Made by a program: the position numbers and the translations under genes
Source: RPRB01 sp035543115
Lineage (GTDB): Bacteria > Myxococcota > Myxococcia > Myxococcales > Myxococcaceae
Length of the DNA stretch: 64,000 bases
Assembly (NCBI GenBank): GCA_035543115.1
Contig: DATKKF010000058.1
Coordinates: 21,609 to 85,608 of the forward strand
Direction of reading: 5' to 3'
Notes under the pieces: generated by a model
Told to the model about the DNA's origin: nothing
What the model saw: the letters and a program-made list of their open reading frames with translations, nothing else
Databases searched by the model: none
Part shown: positions 36,404 through 45,702 of the stretch, piece by piece
Layout: each line of letters begins with the position of its first letter
Numbering within the stretch: the first letter of the stretch is position 1

Positions 36404-37882
36404 ATGGCTCTTCTGCTCGGGGCGATGGTGGGCCTCGTGCTGTGGCGCGCGCTGCCCTTCCTCGGCCCGGTCCCGCCCGGGGGGCTCTACAACTCCGACA
36501 GCGCGGTCCCGGTGCTCATGGCCAACCTCGCCACCGGCAGCCCGGTGGACTGGCTGTACTGGGGACAGGACCGGTTCGGGGCCTGGCCGTTCCTGCTGGC
36601 CCGGGTGGTGGGAGCGCTGACCCAGCGGGCATGGACGCCGCACGGGATGCACGTGCTCCGGACCGTCTGGATGGTGGCCGCGCTCGTGCCGTGGATGGCG
36701 GTGGCCGGCCGGGCCGGGGCGGTGGCCGCCGCGGGGCTGCTCCTCCTCCCAGGCCTGAACCCGCTTCTCGAGCGGGTGCTGGTGGACCTGGGCACCGTGG
36801 ACGGATGGCAGATCCCGGCGCTGCTCTGGGCCTGGTGGGGGCTGCGCCGGGCAGCGAGCGCGGCGCGACCGGACGGCTGGCTCGCGCTCGCCGCGGTGGC
36901 TGGGGCCCTGGCGACCTGGACGTCGCTGGTGAGCGCGCCGCTTCTGGCCGTGCTCGCGCTCGTCGAGGGAGCAGGACGCGGCCGCGCGGTCCGCCAGCGC
37001 GCGGCGCTCCTGCTGCCGGCGCTCGCCGGGCTCGCATTGGAGGCGGGAGTGCGTGGAGCCTGGCATCGTGCGGTGCGGGCCCGCGGCTGGCCGGACGTCA
37101 GGACGCCGGCGTCGCTGGACCTCGGGCATCTCCTGGAGAACGCGGGACGGGTCGCCTCGACCGCGTGGCACGTCGGCGCGGTTCCCTGGCTGCTCCTCGC
37201 AGTGGCCGCGGCCGCGGGTGCGCTCACGCTCGGGCGCTGGCGTACGGCGCCCGAGGGCCGGACGGTGGCCGGTGCAGGCGCGTCGGCGCTCACCGCGCTG
37301 CTGGTCGTCGTCTCGGTCCGGCACGTGCGGGACAACGGCTACAACCCCCGCTACCTCTGCCTCGGCCTCTCCCTCGCCGTCCTCGGCGCCTCGGTGCTGC
37401 TCGGGCTCGGGGTGCGCACGCTCGTCTCGCGGATCGCCCTGGGGGCCGCGCCGGCCACGCTGGGCGTGGCGGGCCTGGGGGCGGTGCTGCTCCTCGCTCC
37501 AGTCGCTCAGCCGGATCCGCGAGAGGTGGTGCTCCGGCCTGCGGCCGGGGAGATCGCCGCCAGTCACCCCGGCGCCGTGCTGGTCCTGAGCTACTGGCGC
37601 GCCTACGCGCTCGCCGGTCTGCTCCCACCGCGCGCGGTCATCCCCCTGCCGCGCGAGGGGGAGTGGAACCGGCGCCCGGACTGGGTGGCGGCGCTCCGGA
37701 GCGGCCGGCCGGTGCTCGTCGGGTCGCCTGACATCGAGGGCGAGGGACCGCCGCCGAGGCGGATGGAGCGGGGCACGCCCTTGACGCTGGTCCAGCCCGG
37801 CGTGCTCACCATCCCGCCCTTTCCCGGCGAGTCGACCGGCGAACGGCTGTCACTCTACCGGCCGTCGGCGGACGGCAGCTGA
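36404..37882 (+). CDS. Multi-pass membrane protein, GT-C-like
   Basis: 492 aa with about 9-10 membrane helices and a C-terminal soluble part from about 385. The first loop contains YNSDSAVPVLMANLATG followed by WGQDRFGAWPFLL, an acidic motif in the position used by GT-C glycosyltransferases such as ArnT/PMT. ATG 36404 has GGAG nine nt upstream and begins the first helix; an in-frame GTG at 36365 lacks an RBS. Divergent from the similar-sized membrane gene on the other strand. Function unknown; not assigned to a pathway. Confidence 0.6.
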   Translation: MALLLGAMVGLVLWRALPFLGPVPPGGLYNSDSAVPVLMANLATGSPVDWLYWGQDRFGAWPFLLARVVGALTQRAWTPHGMHVLRTVWMVAALVPWMAVAGRAGAVAAAGLLLLPGLNPLLERVLVDLGTVDGWQIPALLWAWWGLRRAASAARPDGWLALAAVAGALATWTSLVSAPLLAVLALVEGAGRGRAVRQRAALLLPALAGLALEAGVRGAWHRAVRARGWPDVRTPASLDLGHLLENAGRVASTAWHVGAVPWLLLAVAAAAGALTLGRWRTAPEGRTVAGAGASALTALLVVVSVRHVRDNGYNPRYLCLGLSLAVLGASVLLGLGVRTLVSRIALGAAPATLGVAGLGAVLLLAPVAQPDPREVVLRPAAGEIAASHPGAVLVLSYWRAYALAGLLPPRAVIPLPREGEWNRRPDWVAALRSGRPVLVGSPDIEGEGPPPRRMERGTPLTLVQPGVLTIPPFPGESTGERLSLYRPSADGS

Positions 37883-37937
37883 CGCCCCGTCCCACGCCAG
37901 GGCCTGCGTCCCCCTGCTAGAAGCGGCCGGACCGCCG

Positions 37938-39158
37938 ATGCGACTCCTCGCCCCCTTCCGCGCCCTGCGGCCCCGGCCCGAGCTGGCCCCGGCCATCGCC
38001 ACGCCGCCGTACGACGTCGTCAGCTCGTCCGAGGCGCGCGCGCTGGCCGCCGGGAACCCGAGAAGCTTCTTCCGCATCAGCCGGCCCGAGGTGGACCTGC
38101 CTCCGGGAGTCGACGAGCACTCCGACCCCGTGCACGCCCGTGGCCGCCGCGCGCTGGACGAGTTCCGCCGGAACGGCTGGCTCCTGCTCGACGACGCCCC
38201 CCGCTTCTCGCTCTACCGGCAGAGGATGGGGTCGCACGTGCAGACCGGGCTCGTGGCCTGCGCGAGCGTGGACGCGTACGGACGCGGAGACATCAAGCGG
38301 CACGAGCTGACCCGCGCGGACAAGGAGGACGACCGCACGCGGCACATCGAGGCGCTGGAGGCGAACGACGAGCCGGTGTTCCTGGCGTACCGGGCGCGGC
38401 CCTCGGTCGACGCGGTGCTCCGGCGCTCGGATGGGCGCGCGCCGGAGGTGCACTTCACCAGCGACGACGGGGTGGAGCACACGGTGTGGGTCCTGCCGCC
38501 GTCGGAGAACGCGGCCATCGAGGCGGCCCTGTCGGAGCTGGACACGCTCTACATCGCCGACGGGCACCACCGGAGCGCGGCGGCGGCACGGGTGCAGTCG
38601 CTCCGCCGGTCGCGAGGTCAGGGCGCAGGAGAGTGGGACTGGTTCCTGGCGGTGGTCTTCTCTCACCAGGCGCTCCAGATCCTCCCCTACCACCGGCTGG
38701 TGAAGGACCTCGGGCCGGGAGGGAGCGCCGCGCTGCTCGAGGGGTTGCAGGCTGGCTTCGAGGTCGGCCCTGCTGCCCGGCCCGAGCCGGAAGGCCCGCA
38801 CCGCTTCGGGCTCTACCTCGACGGCCTCTGGTGGCGGCTGGTGGCCCGGCCGGGCACGGTGCCCGCGGATGCCCACGGCGCACTCGACGTGTCGATCCTC
38901 CAGGACGCGGTGCTCGGGCCCCTGCTCGGCATCCACGACCCACGGCGAGACCCCCGCATCGAGTTCGTGGGCGGCATCCGCGGCACGGCCGAGCTGCAGG
39001 CGCGGGTGGACCGGGGCGAGGCGCGGGCGGCGTTCGCCCTGTGGCCCACGTCGATGGGCGAGCTCTTGGAGATCAGCGATGCGGGGCAGATCATGCCCCC
39101 CAAGTCGACCTGGTTCGAGCCGAAGCTCCGCTCGGGGCTGTTCCTCCACCCGTTCTGA
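37938..39158 (+). CDS. DUF1015 family protein, SerK/SbnI-like (putative free-serine kinase)
   Basis: 406-aa DUF1015 protein. Hallmarks: IATPPYDVVSSSEA near the start, the HELT...KEDDRTRHIEALEAN segment, and LYIADGHHRSAAA (about 198). Members SerK (archaeal) and SbnI phosphorylate free L-serine to O-phosphoserine, so this is the best functional guess. It lies 617 nt before serC on the same strand, with one opposite-strand gene between, which supports a link to phosphoserine metabolism. Activity is inferred. Confidence 0.75.
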   Translation: MRLLAPFRALRPRPELAPAIATPPYDVVSSSEARALAAGNPRSFFRISRPEVDLPPGVDEHSDPVHARGRRALDEFRRNGWLLLDDAPRFSLYRQRMGSHVQTGLVACASVDAYGRGDIKRHELTRADKEDDRTRHIEALEANDEPVFLAYRARPSVDAVLRRSDGRAPEVHFTSDDGVEHTVWVLPPSENAAIEAALSELDTLYIADGHHRSAAAARVQSLRRSRGQGAGEWDWFLAVVFSHQALQILPYHRLVKDLGPGGSAALLEGLQAGFEVGPAARPEPEGPHRFGLYLDGLWWRLVARPGTVPADAHGALDVSILQDAVLGPLLGIHDPRRDPRIEFVGGIRGTAELQARVDRGEARAAFALWPTSMGELLEISDAGQIMPPKSTWFEPKLRSGLFLHPF

Positions 39159-39182
39159 GGTGCGCCGGCCAGCGGCGGGCCG

Positions 39183-39731
39183 TCAATCCCGGGGCGGCCG
39201 GTCGCTGGCCGCGGCGCCCACCGCGTACCGGAGCTGCACCAGCCCCGACGGGTACGTCTGGGTGGACTCGAGCGTGAGCCGGTGCCGGCCCGGGCTGCTG
39301 GCGAACAGCCGGATGCCCGTCCCCACCACCACCGGCACGATCGACACCACCAGCCGGTCCAGGCAGCCCGCGGCGAGCAGCTGCGTCACCACCTCTCCGC
39401 CGTCGGCATAGACGTGGCGTGCGCCCTGCGCGGCGAGCGTGGCCAGCACCTGGTGGGGGTCGCCGGAGAGGAAGCGCTCGCCGAACCGGGGCGCCCGCGC
39501 GCTCCTGCTCAGCACCGCCACGCGCTTGTCGCCGAAGGGCCAGGCGCCGAAGCCGAGCACCGTCTCGTACGTCTTGCGCCCCATGAGCAGCGTGTCCACC
39601 GACGCGTAGAACGCCGCGTACCCGTGCTCCTCCTGCTCGAAGGGCTCGAGGAACCCGAGGCCCCCGTCGGCGTCGGCGATGAAGCCGTCCAGGCTCGCGC
39701 CGAGGAATCCCGACACCCGTGGGCGATCCAT
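39183..39731 (-). CDS. Dihydrofolate reductase-fold protein (RibD C-terminal-like)
   Basis: 182-aa NADPH-binding reductase-fold protein of the YwjB/YyaP group. SGFLGASLDGFIADADGG is the family start, MGRKTYETVLGFG the cofactor segment and HVYADGGEVVTQLLAAG the conserved GG motif. Single-domain size argues against true RibD. Substrate unknown. ATG 39731 is preferred over the GTG one codon upstream. Convergent with the DUF1015 gene by 24 nt. Confidence 0.85.
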   Translation of the reverse strand: MDRPRVSGFLGASLDGFIADADGGLGFLEPFEQEEHGYAAFYASVDTLLMGRKTYETVLGFGAWPFGDKRVAVLSRSARAPRFGERFLSGDPHQVLATLAAQGARHVYADGGEVVTQLLAAGCLDRLVVSIVPVVVGTGIRLFASSPGRHRLTLESTQTYPSGLVQLRYAVGAAASDRPPRD

Positions 39732-39738
39732 CACTGTG

Positions 39739-39768
39739 CTTCTACGCCTCCCCTGCGAGGTGTAGAAG
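39739..39768 (+). promoter_or_regulatory. 12-bp inverted repeat in the serC leader
   Basis: CTTCTACGCCTC (39739-39750) and GAGGTGTAGAAG (39757-39768) pair at 11 of 12 positions around CCCTGC; in RNA the mismatch is a G-U pair. The right arm includes the GAAGG likely serving as serC ribosome-binding site, 6 nt before the ATG, so the hairpin could mask translation. The repeat could equally be a protein operator in the divergent promoter. Confidence 0.55.
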
Positions 39769-39775
39769 GCCCGGC

Positions 39776-40864
39776 ATGCGAGCCATCAACTTCAACGCGG
39801 GGCCGGCGGGTCTCCCCCTCCCGGCTCTGGAGCGGGCCCGGGACGAGTTCGTCGACTTCAAGGGCACGGGGATGTCCATCCTCGAGCACAGCCACCGCGG
39901 GAAGGACTACGAGGCCGTCCACGACGAGGCCATCGCGCTCCTCACCCGGCTGCTCGGGATTCCCGACAGCCATCAGGTCTTGTTCCTCCAGGGCGGCGCC
40001 TCCCTGCAGTTCGCGATGGTGCCGATGAACTTCCTGCCCAGGGATGGCTCGGCGGACTACATCCTCACCGGCACCTGGAGCGAGAAGGCGCTCGACGAGG
40101 CCAAGGTGCTCGGCGCGCCGCGGGTGGCGGCCACCGTCATCGGACCGGACAAGCGCTACACCCGCATCCCTCGTCAGTCGGAGCTGCAGCTCGACCCGAA
40201 GGCGGCCTACGTCCACATCACCAGCAACAACACCATCTTCGGCACCCAGTGGCACGCCTGGCCCCAGGTGGGCGCGGTCCCGATGGTCGCGGACATGTCC
40301 TCCGACTTCCTCTGGCGGCCGACCGACGTGTCGCGCTTCGGGCTGATCTACGCCGGCGCCCAGAAGAACCTGGGCCCCTCCGGGGTGACCGTGGTCGTCA
40401 TCCGGAAGGACTTCATGGCGAAGGGGCGCAAGGACGTCCCGAAGATCCTCAGGTACTCGACCTTCGCGGAGAACAACTCGCTCTACAACACGCCGCCCAC
40501 CTTCGGGATCTACCTAATGCGGAACGTCCTCGCCTGGATCGAGGAGCAGGGTGGGCTGCCGGGGATGGAGCGGCGCAACACCGAGAAGGCCGAGATCCTC
40601 TACGGCGCGCTGGACCGGATGAGCGGCTTCTACCGGGCCCCGGTGGAGAAGGCCGCGCGGAGCACGATGAACATCGTCTTCCGGCTGCCCACCGAGGAGC
40701 TCGACGACCGCTTCGTGGCCGAGGCCAAGAAGCAGCGGATGGTGGGCCTCAAGGGCCACCGCAGCGCCGGCGGCATCCGGGTCAGCGCGTACAACGCGGT
40801 GAGCCCGGAGGACATCCGGACGCTGGTGTCGTTCATGGAGTCGTTCGCCAAGGCCAACGGCTGA
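39776..40864 (+). CDS. serC: Phosphoserine aminotransferase
   Basis: 362-aa PLP enzyme converting 3-phosphohydroxypyruvate to phosphoserine (also acts in pyridoxal phosphate synthesis). INFNAGPAGLP is the SerC start, EHSHRGKDYE the phosphate-binding region, FLQGGASLQFAMVP the cofactor loop and YAGAQKNLGPSGVTVV contains the Schiff-base Lys. ATG 39776 matches the family N-terminus. Confidence 0.95.
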   Translation: MRAINFNAGPAGLPLPALERARDEFVDFKGTGMSILEHSHRGKDYEAVHDEAIALLTRLLGIPDSHQVLFLQGGASLQFAMVPMNFLPRDGSADYILTGTWSEKALDEAKVLGAPRVAATVIGPDKRYTRIPRQSELQLDPKAAYVHITSNNTIFGTQWHAWPQVGAVPMVADMSSDFLWRPTDVSRFGLIYAGAQKNLGPSGVTVVVIRKDFMAKGRKDVPKILRYSTFAENNSLYNTPPTFGIYLMRNVLAWIEEQGGLPGMERRNTEKAEILYGALDRMSGFYRAPVEKAARSTMNIVFRLPTEELDDRFVAEAKKQRMVGLKGHRSAGGIRVSAYNAVSPEDIRTLVSFMESFAKANG

Positions 40865-40894
40865 GGCGACGGACCGACGGAGGAGGGGACCCTG

Positions 40895-41452
40895 ATGACT
40901 GGAAGCCTGCGCACCGCTCTCTTGCTGCTGTGCTCGCTGGTCGCGTTTCCGGTGCTGGCCAAGGACGTGGAGGGGACGCTGGTCCCGGACACGGTGAGCT
41001 CGGACGGGAAGACCCTCCGGCTCATCGGCGCCGGCATCCGGAACAAGTGGTTCTTCAACGTCTACGTGGGCGCGCTCTACGCGGAGAAGCCCACCTTCAA
41101 CGCCGCGAACCTCATCAAGTCCGAGCAGCCGAAGCGGATGGATCTCCACCTCCTCCGCGACGTGGGGAAGGAGAAGATCGTCGAGTCGATCCGCGAGGGC
41201 TTCGAGAAGCAGTCCAGGGACCAGATGCCAGCCCTGCAGGGCCGGCTGGACCAGCTCGCGGCCGCAGTGCCTGATCTCAAGAAGGGCGACGCGCTTTCGC
41301 TGACCTACGTCCCGGAGAAGGGCGTGGTGCTGGGTGGGGCCGCCAAGGAGACGGTCATTCCCGGCAAGGACTTCGCCGATGCGCTGTTCTCCGTCTGGCT
41401 GGGTCCGGACCCGGTGGACGCGGATCTGAAGCGGAAGCTGCTCGGCGGTTGA
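40895..41452 (+). CDS. Secreted chalcone-isomerase-like protein
   Basis: 185-aa protein with a cleavable signal peptide (cut near VLA-KD, residue 22) followed by a chalcone-isomerase-fold domain (LIGAGIRNKWFFNVYVGALYAE; SEQPKRMDLHLLRDV; ends FADALFSVWLGPDPVDADLKRKLLG). Bacterial members lack flavonoid chemistry and probably bind fatty acids or other lipids in the periplasm. RBS GGAGGAGGGG precedes the ATG. It follows serC by 30 nt and may share its transcript. Confidence 0.8.
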   Translation: MTGSLRTALLLLCSLVAFPVLAKDVEGTLVPDTVSSDGKTLRLIGAGIRNKWFFNVYVGALYAEKPTFNAANLIKSEQPKRMDLHLLRDVGKEKIVESIREGFEKQSRDQMPALQGRLDQLAAAVPDLKKGDALSLTYVPEKGVVLGGAAKETVIPGKDFADALFSVWLGPDPVDADLKRKLLGG

Positions 41453-41506
41453 CCGTTTTCCGCTAGGGTGCCGGGCGCTTCGAACCCTCCAAGGAGCTGA
41501 CAGGCC

Positions 41507-43576
41507 GTGAAGCGCCTTTTCGTCCTCGCCCTGCTCGCCGCGGGCTGCGCCTCTGCGCCCCCGAGCACCCCGTCCAGGCCTCCCCCGAGGGAGCCGGCCC
41601 CGGTCGCCCCCCCTCCCATGCCCGCTGGACTGGACGCGGCGGCGATGGACCCGTCGGCGAACCCGTGTGACGACTTCTACCAGTACGCCTGCGGCGGCTG
41701 GCTGAAGGCCACTCCCATCCCCCCGGACCGGAGCATCTGGGGGCGCGGGTTCAACATCATCGAGGAGCGGAACGAGCAGATCCTCAAGGAGATCCTCGAG
41801 GCCACGGCCGAGGGCAAGGCACCCCCGGGGACGCCCTATGCCAAGCAGCTCGGCGACTACTACGCGACCTGCATGGACGAGTCGAAGCTGGAGAGCGCGT
41901 TGCCGGAGCTTCGCACCGCGCTCCGGAAGATCGACCGGGTGACGACCTCGAAGGACGTGGCGACCGAGCTGGCGCGCCTCCACGACGCGGGGGCGAATGC
42001 GCTCTTCGGCTACGGGTCGGCCCAGGACTTCAAGGACGCCACCCAGGTCATCGGGATGGTGGACCAGGGCGGGCTCGGCCTGCCAGACCGTGAGTACTAC
42101 CTGAGCGACGCGCCGAAGATGAAGGAGATCCGCGACGGTTACCGGGCCTACGTGGCCCAGACGTTCAGCCTGCTGGGCGACGCGCCGGAGGTCGCGGCGA
42201 AGAAGGCCGACCAGGTGATGGGTCTGGAAACGAAACTCGCCCAGGCCAGCCTCGATCGGGTCTCGCGGCGTGATCCGAACAAGCTCTACCACCGGACCGA
42301 CCCGAAGGCCCTGGCCCGGGCCGCACCCGGCTTCGATTGGAGCCGGTACTTCGCCGCGGTGGGCACGCCGGGGGTCGAGGCGCTGAACGTGACCCATCCT
42401 CCATTCGCGGCGCAGGTCGGTCAGCTGGTGCGCAGGGCACCTCGGCCGCAGCTCCGCACTTACCTGGCGTGGCGGCTGATCTCCTCGCAGGTGATCGCCC
42501 TCCCCAAGCCCTTCTCCGACGCCGACTTCGCCTTCCAGAGCAGGTTTCTCACTGGTGCCAAGCAGGACCTGCCCCGGTGGAAGAAGTGCGTGAGCGCGAC
42601 CGATGCGGCGATGGGCGAGGCGCTGGCGGTTCCCTTCATCGCCCAGACCTTCGGCGCCGACGGCAAGCAGCTGACCAAGTCGATGGTGAACGAGATCGAG
42701 GCAGCGTTCCAGGCCAACCTCGACACGCTGTCCTGGATGGACGCCACCACCAAGGCCCGGGCCCGGGAGAAGGCCAAGGCGGTCTTCGACAAGATTGGCT
42801 ACCCGGACCAGTGGAAGACCTACGACGGCCTGGTGACCGACCGCGGCACCTTCCTGGGCAACCGGATGCGGTCGATGGCCTACGAGAACGCGCGGGACCT
42901 CCGGAAGATCGGCAAGCCGCTCGACCGCGGGCTGTGGGGAATGACCCCGCCGACGGTGAACGCCTACTACAATCCGGCGCTGAACGAGATCGTCTTCCCC
43001 GCCGGCATCCTCCAGCCTCCGTTCTTCAACAAGGAGGCCACCGACGCGGTGAACTTCGGGGCGATGGGGATGGTGGTCGGGCACGAGCTGACCCACGGCT
43101 TCGACGATCAGGGCCGTCAGTTCGACGCCAAGGGCAACCTCAGCGACTGGTGGACCCCCGAGTCCGGCAAGGCCTTCGTGGAGCGGGTGGAGTGCGTGAA
43201 GAAGCAGTTCGACGGGTACGTGGCGATCGACGACCTGCACCTCAACGGCGCCCTGACCCTCGGAGAGAACGTGGCGGATCTGGGTGGGATGAAGCTCGCC
43301 TTCTCCGCGATGCAGGCCTACGCGAAGGAGCATCCCGAGCGGGCGGCCCCGCCCAGCCGGTTCACGCCGGAGCAGCAATTCTTCCTTGGCCAGGCCCAAT
43401 CTTGGTGCACCAACGTGCGTCCGGAGACGGCGCGCATGCTGGCCACCGTGGATCCCCACTCGCCCGCCGAGTTCCGGGTGAACGGTCCCCTCTCCAACCT
43501 GCCCCAGTTCCAGCAGGTGTTCGGGTGCAAGGCGGGTGACCGGATGGTTGCCCAGAACCGCTGCGAGGTCTGGTAG
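41507..43576 (+). CDS. M13 family zinc metalloendopeptidase (lipoprotein), copy 1
   Basis: 689-aa neprilysin/PepO-type peptidase. A lipobox AAGC near residue 15 suggests surface or periplasmic anchoring. Starts MDPSANPCDDFYQYACGGW, has the substrate motif NAYYN, zinc motif HELTH within VVGHELTHGFDDQG, third ligand in GENVADLGG, and the C-terminal CEVW ending. GTG 41507 follows AAGGAG. All active-site elements are intact, so active oligopeptidase is expected. Confidence 0.92.
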   Translation: MKRLFVLALLAAGCASAPPSTPSRPPPREPAPVAPPPMPAGLDAAAMDPSANPCDDFYQYACGGWLKATPIPPDRSIWGRGFNIIEERNEQILKEILEATAEGKAPPGTPYAKQLGDYYATCMDESKLESALPELRTALRKIDRVTTSKDVATELARLHDAGANALFGYGSAQDFKDATQVIGMVDQGGLGLPDREYYLSDAPKMKEIRDGYRAYVAQTFSLLGDAPEVAAKKADQVMGLETKLAQASLDRVSRRDPNKLYHRTDPKALARAAPGFDWSRYFAAVGTPGVEALNVTHPPFAAQVGQLVRRAPRPQLRTYLAWRLISSQVIALPKPFSDADFAFQSRFLTGAKQDLPRWKKCVSATDAAMGEALAVPFIAQTFGADGKQLTKSMVNEIEAAFQANLDTLSWMDATTKARAREKAKAVFDKIGYPDQWKTYDGLVTDRGTFLGNRMRSMAYENARDLRKIGKPLDRGLWGMTPPTVNAYYNPALNEIVFPAGILQPPFFNKEATDAVNFGAMGMVVGHELTHGFDDQGRQFDAKGNLSDWWTPESGKAFVERVECVKKQFDGYVAIDDLHLNGALTLGENVADLGGMKLAFSAMQAYAKEHPERAAPPSRFTPEQQFFLGQAQSWCTNVRPETARMLATVDPHSPAEFRVNGPLSNLPQFQQVFGCKAGDRMVAQNRCEVW

Positions 43577-43579
43577 ACG

Positions 43580-45652
43580 ATGCCCCGCGCGCTCCTGCTG
43601 GTTCTCCTCGTGGGGTGCGCGACTGGGCAGTCCACTTCGCCCCCCGCGTCGCCGCGGGTCGCCGAGACGCCCGCCCCCGTCGCCGAACCCGCGTTCCCAC
43701 CCGGCGTCGAACCGATGGCCATGGATCCCTTGGTCGCCCCGTGCGACGACTTCTACCGGTACGCCTGCGGCGGCTGGCTGCGCGACACGCCGATTCCGCC
43801 CGACCGGAGCCGGTGGGGTCGGGGCTTCAACGTCATCGAGGAGCGGAACCAGCAGATCCTGAAAGAGATCCTCGAGGCCACCGCAGCGGGGCGGCCGCCC
43901 GAGGGTACGCCGTACGCGAAGGAGCTCGGTGACTTCTACGCCACCTGCATGGACGAGGCGAAGCTGGAGGATGCGCCGAGCGAGCTGCGCGTCGCGCTCC
44001 GGAGGATCGACCGGTTGAAGGGGCCTCGGCAGCTCGCCGCCGAGGTGGCGTCGCTGCACCAGGACGGAGTCAACGCGCTCTTCGAGTACGGGCCAACCCA
44101 GGACTACCGCGATGCCACCCGGGTCATCGGGATGGTCGACCAGGCCGGAATCGGCCTGCCCGACCGCGAGTACTACCTGTCCGACGCCCCGAAGATGAAA
44201 GAGACCCGGGAGGGCTACCGGGCGCACGTCGCCGAGATGTTCCAGCTGCTCGGGGACGCCGCCTCCGTGGCGGGCCGCAAGTCGGCCGAGGTGATGGACG
44301 TCGAGACGCGGTTGGCCCGGGCGAGCCTTGACCGGGTCTCGCGGCGCGATCCCCGCCAGCGCTGGCACCCGGGCGACCGGAGCAGCCTCGCCCGAGAGGT
44401 ACCGGCGTTCGACTGGGCGACGTACTTCCGGTTGGCGCAGACGCCCGACCTCGCGGACCTCAACGTGGGGCACCCACCGTTCGTCGCCGAGGTGGGGGCG
44501 CTGGTCAAAGGGACGCCCCGCCGCCCGCTCCAGACCTACCTGGCCTGGCGGCTGGTCTCGGCGCAGGTCATCGCGCTCCCGCGCCGCTTCGCCGACGCAG
44601 AGTTCGCCTTTCAGAGCCGCTACCTCACCGGGGCCAAGGAAGACCTCCCCCGCTGGAAGAAGTGCGTGAGGGCCACGGACCAGCTGCTGGGGGAGGCGCT
44701 GGGAGTGCCGTTCGTCGAACGCACCTTCGGGGCGGACGGGAAGGCCCGGACGAAGTCGATGGTGGCCGCCATCGAGAACGCCTTCCTCAGGAACCTGGAC
44801 TCCCTCACCTGGATGGACGGCGCGACCCGGGAGAAGGCGCAGGAGAAGGCGCGGGCGATGGTGGACAAGATCGGCTACCCCGATCGCTGGAAGACGTACG
44901 ACGGGCTGGTCACCGACCGGGGCACGTTCCTCGGCAACTGGATGCGCGCGATGGCTTACGACAGCGCGCGCGAGCTCCGGAAGATCGGCAAGCCGGTGGA
45001 CCGCGCCCTGTGGAGCATGACCCCGCCCACGGTGAACGCGCGCTACAGCGGCACGCTCAACGACATGCTCTTCCCGGCCGGCATCCTCCAGCCGCCGTTC
45101 TTCAACAAGCAGGCCACCGACCCGGTGAACTTCGGGGCGATGGGAATGGTGGTTGGCCACGAGCTGACGCACGGCTTCGACGACCAGGGCCGGAAGTTCG
45201 ACGCCAGGGGCAACCTCACCGACTGGTGGACCCCGGCGGCAGGGGAAGCCTTCGTCGAGCGGGCGGACTGCGTGAAGCGCCAGTTCGACGGCTACACCGT
45301 GCTCGACGAGCTGCACCTGAACGGGGCCCTCACGCTCGGCGAGAACGTGGCCGACCTCGGCGGACTCAAGCTGGCGTACAGGGCGATGGAGGCCTACGCC
45401 CAGGAGCATCCGGACCGGCGGCCACCCGTGGGGCGGTTCACCCTCGAGCAGCAGTTCTTCCTCGGGACGGCGCAGATGTGGTGCACCAACGCGCGGCCCG
45501 AGGAGCTGCGGCGGAGGGTGGCGACCGATCCACACGCCCCGCCCGAGTACCGGGTGAACGGTCCCCTCTCCAACCTGCCCCAGTTCCAGCAGGCGTTCGG
45601 GTGCAAGGCCAGCGATAAGATGGTGGCCAAGAACCGCTGCGAGGTCTGGTAG
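43580..45652 (+). CDS. M13 family zinc metalloendopeptidase (lipoprotein), copy 2
   Basis: 690-aa paralogue 3 nt after copy 1, very similar over its length, so a tandem duplication. Lipobox VGC near residue 12, HELTH and GENVADLGG intact. The substrate-binding NAYY motif is changed to NARY (TPPTVNARYSGTLN), which in M13 enzymes contacts the peptide backbone, so specificity or activity may have diverged. Confidence 0.92.
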   Translation: MPRALLLVLLVGCATGQSTSPPASPRVAETPAPVAEPAFPPGVEPMAMDPLVAPCDDFYRYACGGWLRDTPIPPDRSRWGRGFNVIEERNQQILKEILEATAAGRPPEGTPYAKELGDFYATCMDEAKLEDAPSELRVALRRIDRLKGPRQLAAEVASLHQDGVNALFEYGPTQDYRDATRVIGMVDQAGIGLPDREYYLSDAPKMKETREGYRAHVAEMFQLLGDAASVAGRKSAEVMDVETRLARASLDRVSRRDPRQRWHPGDRSSLAREVPAFDWATYFRLAQTPDLADLNVGHPPFVAEVGALVKGTPRRPLQTYLAWRLVSAQVIALPRRFADAEFAFQSRYLTGAKEDLPRWKKCVRATDQLLGEALGVPFVERTFGADGKARTKSMVAAIENAFLRNLDSLTWMDGATREKAQEKARAMVDKIGYPDRWKTYDGLVTDRGTFLGNWMRAMAYDSARELRKIGKPVDRALWSMTPPTVNARYSGTLNDMLFPAGILQPPFFNKQATDPVNFGAMGMVVGHELTHGFDDQGRKFDARGNLTDWWTPAAGEAFVERADCVKRQFDGYTVLDELHLNGALTLGENVADLGGLKLAYRAMEAYAQEHPDRRPPVGRFTLEQQFFLGTAQMWCTNARPEELRRRVATDPHAPPEYRVNGPLSNLPQFQQAFGCKASDKMVAKNRCEVW

Positions 45653-45667
45653 CGCCGCCGGTCAAGA

Positions 45668-45682
45668 GGCCGGAAGCCGGCC
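45668..45682. terminator. GGCCGG-AAG-CCGGCC hairpin between convergent genes
   Basis: Perfect 6-bp stem with a 3-nt loop, 15 nt after the M13 copy 2 stop and before the convergent membrane-protein gene. No T-tract. Possible bidirectional terminator. Confidence 0.3.
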
Positions 45683-45702
45683 CGCGGGTAGAGGTTTCGG
45701 GG

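Noticed and set aside
36362..36404. Leaderless start of the plus-strand membrane gene at GTG 36365
   Set aside because: ATG 36404 has a proper RBS and begins the first membrane helix.
40514..45535. A 1673-codon open frame antisense to serC and both M13 peptidases
   Set aside because: Composition follows the antisense of well-supported genes, as is common at high GC; no domain was recognised in it.
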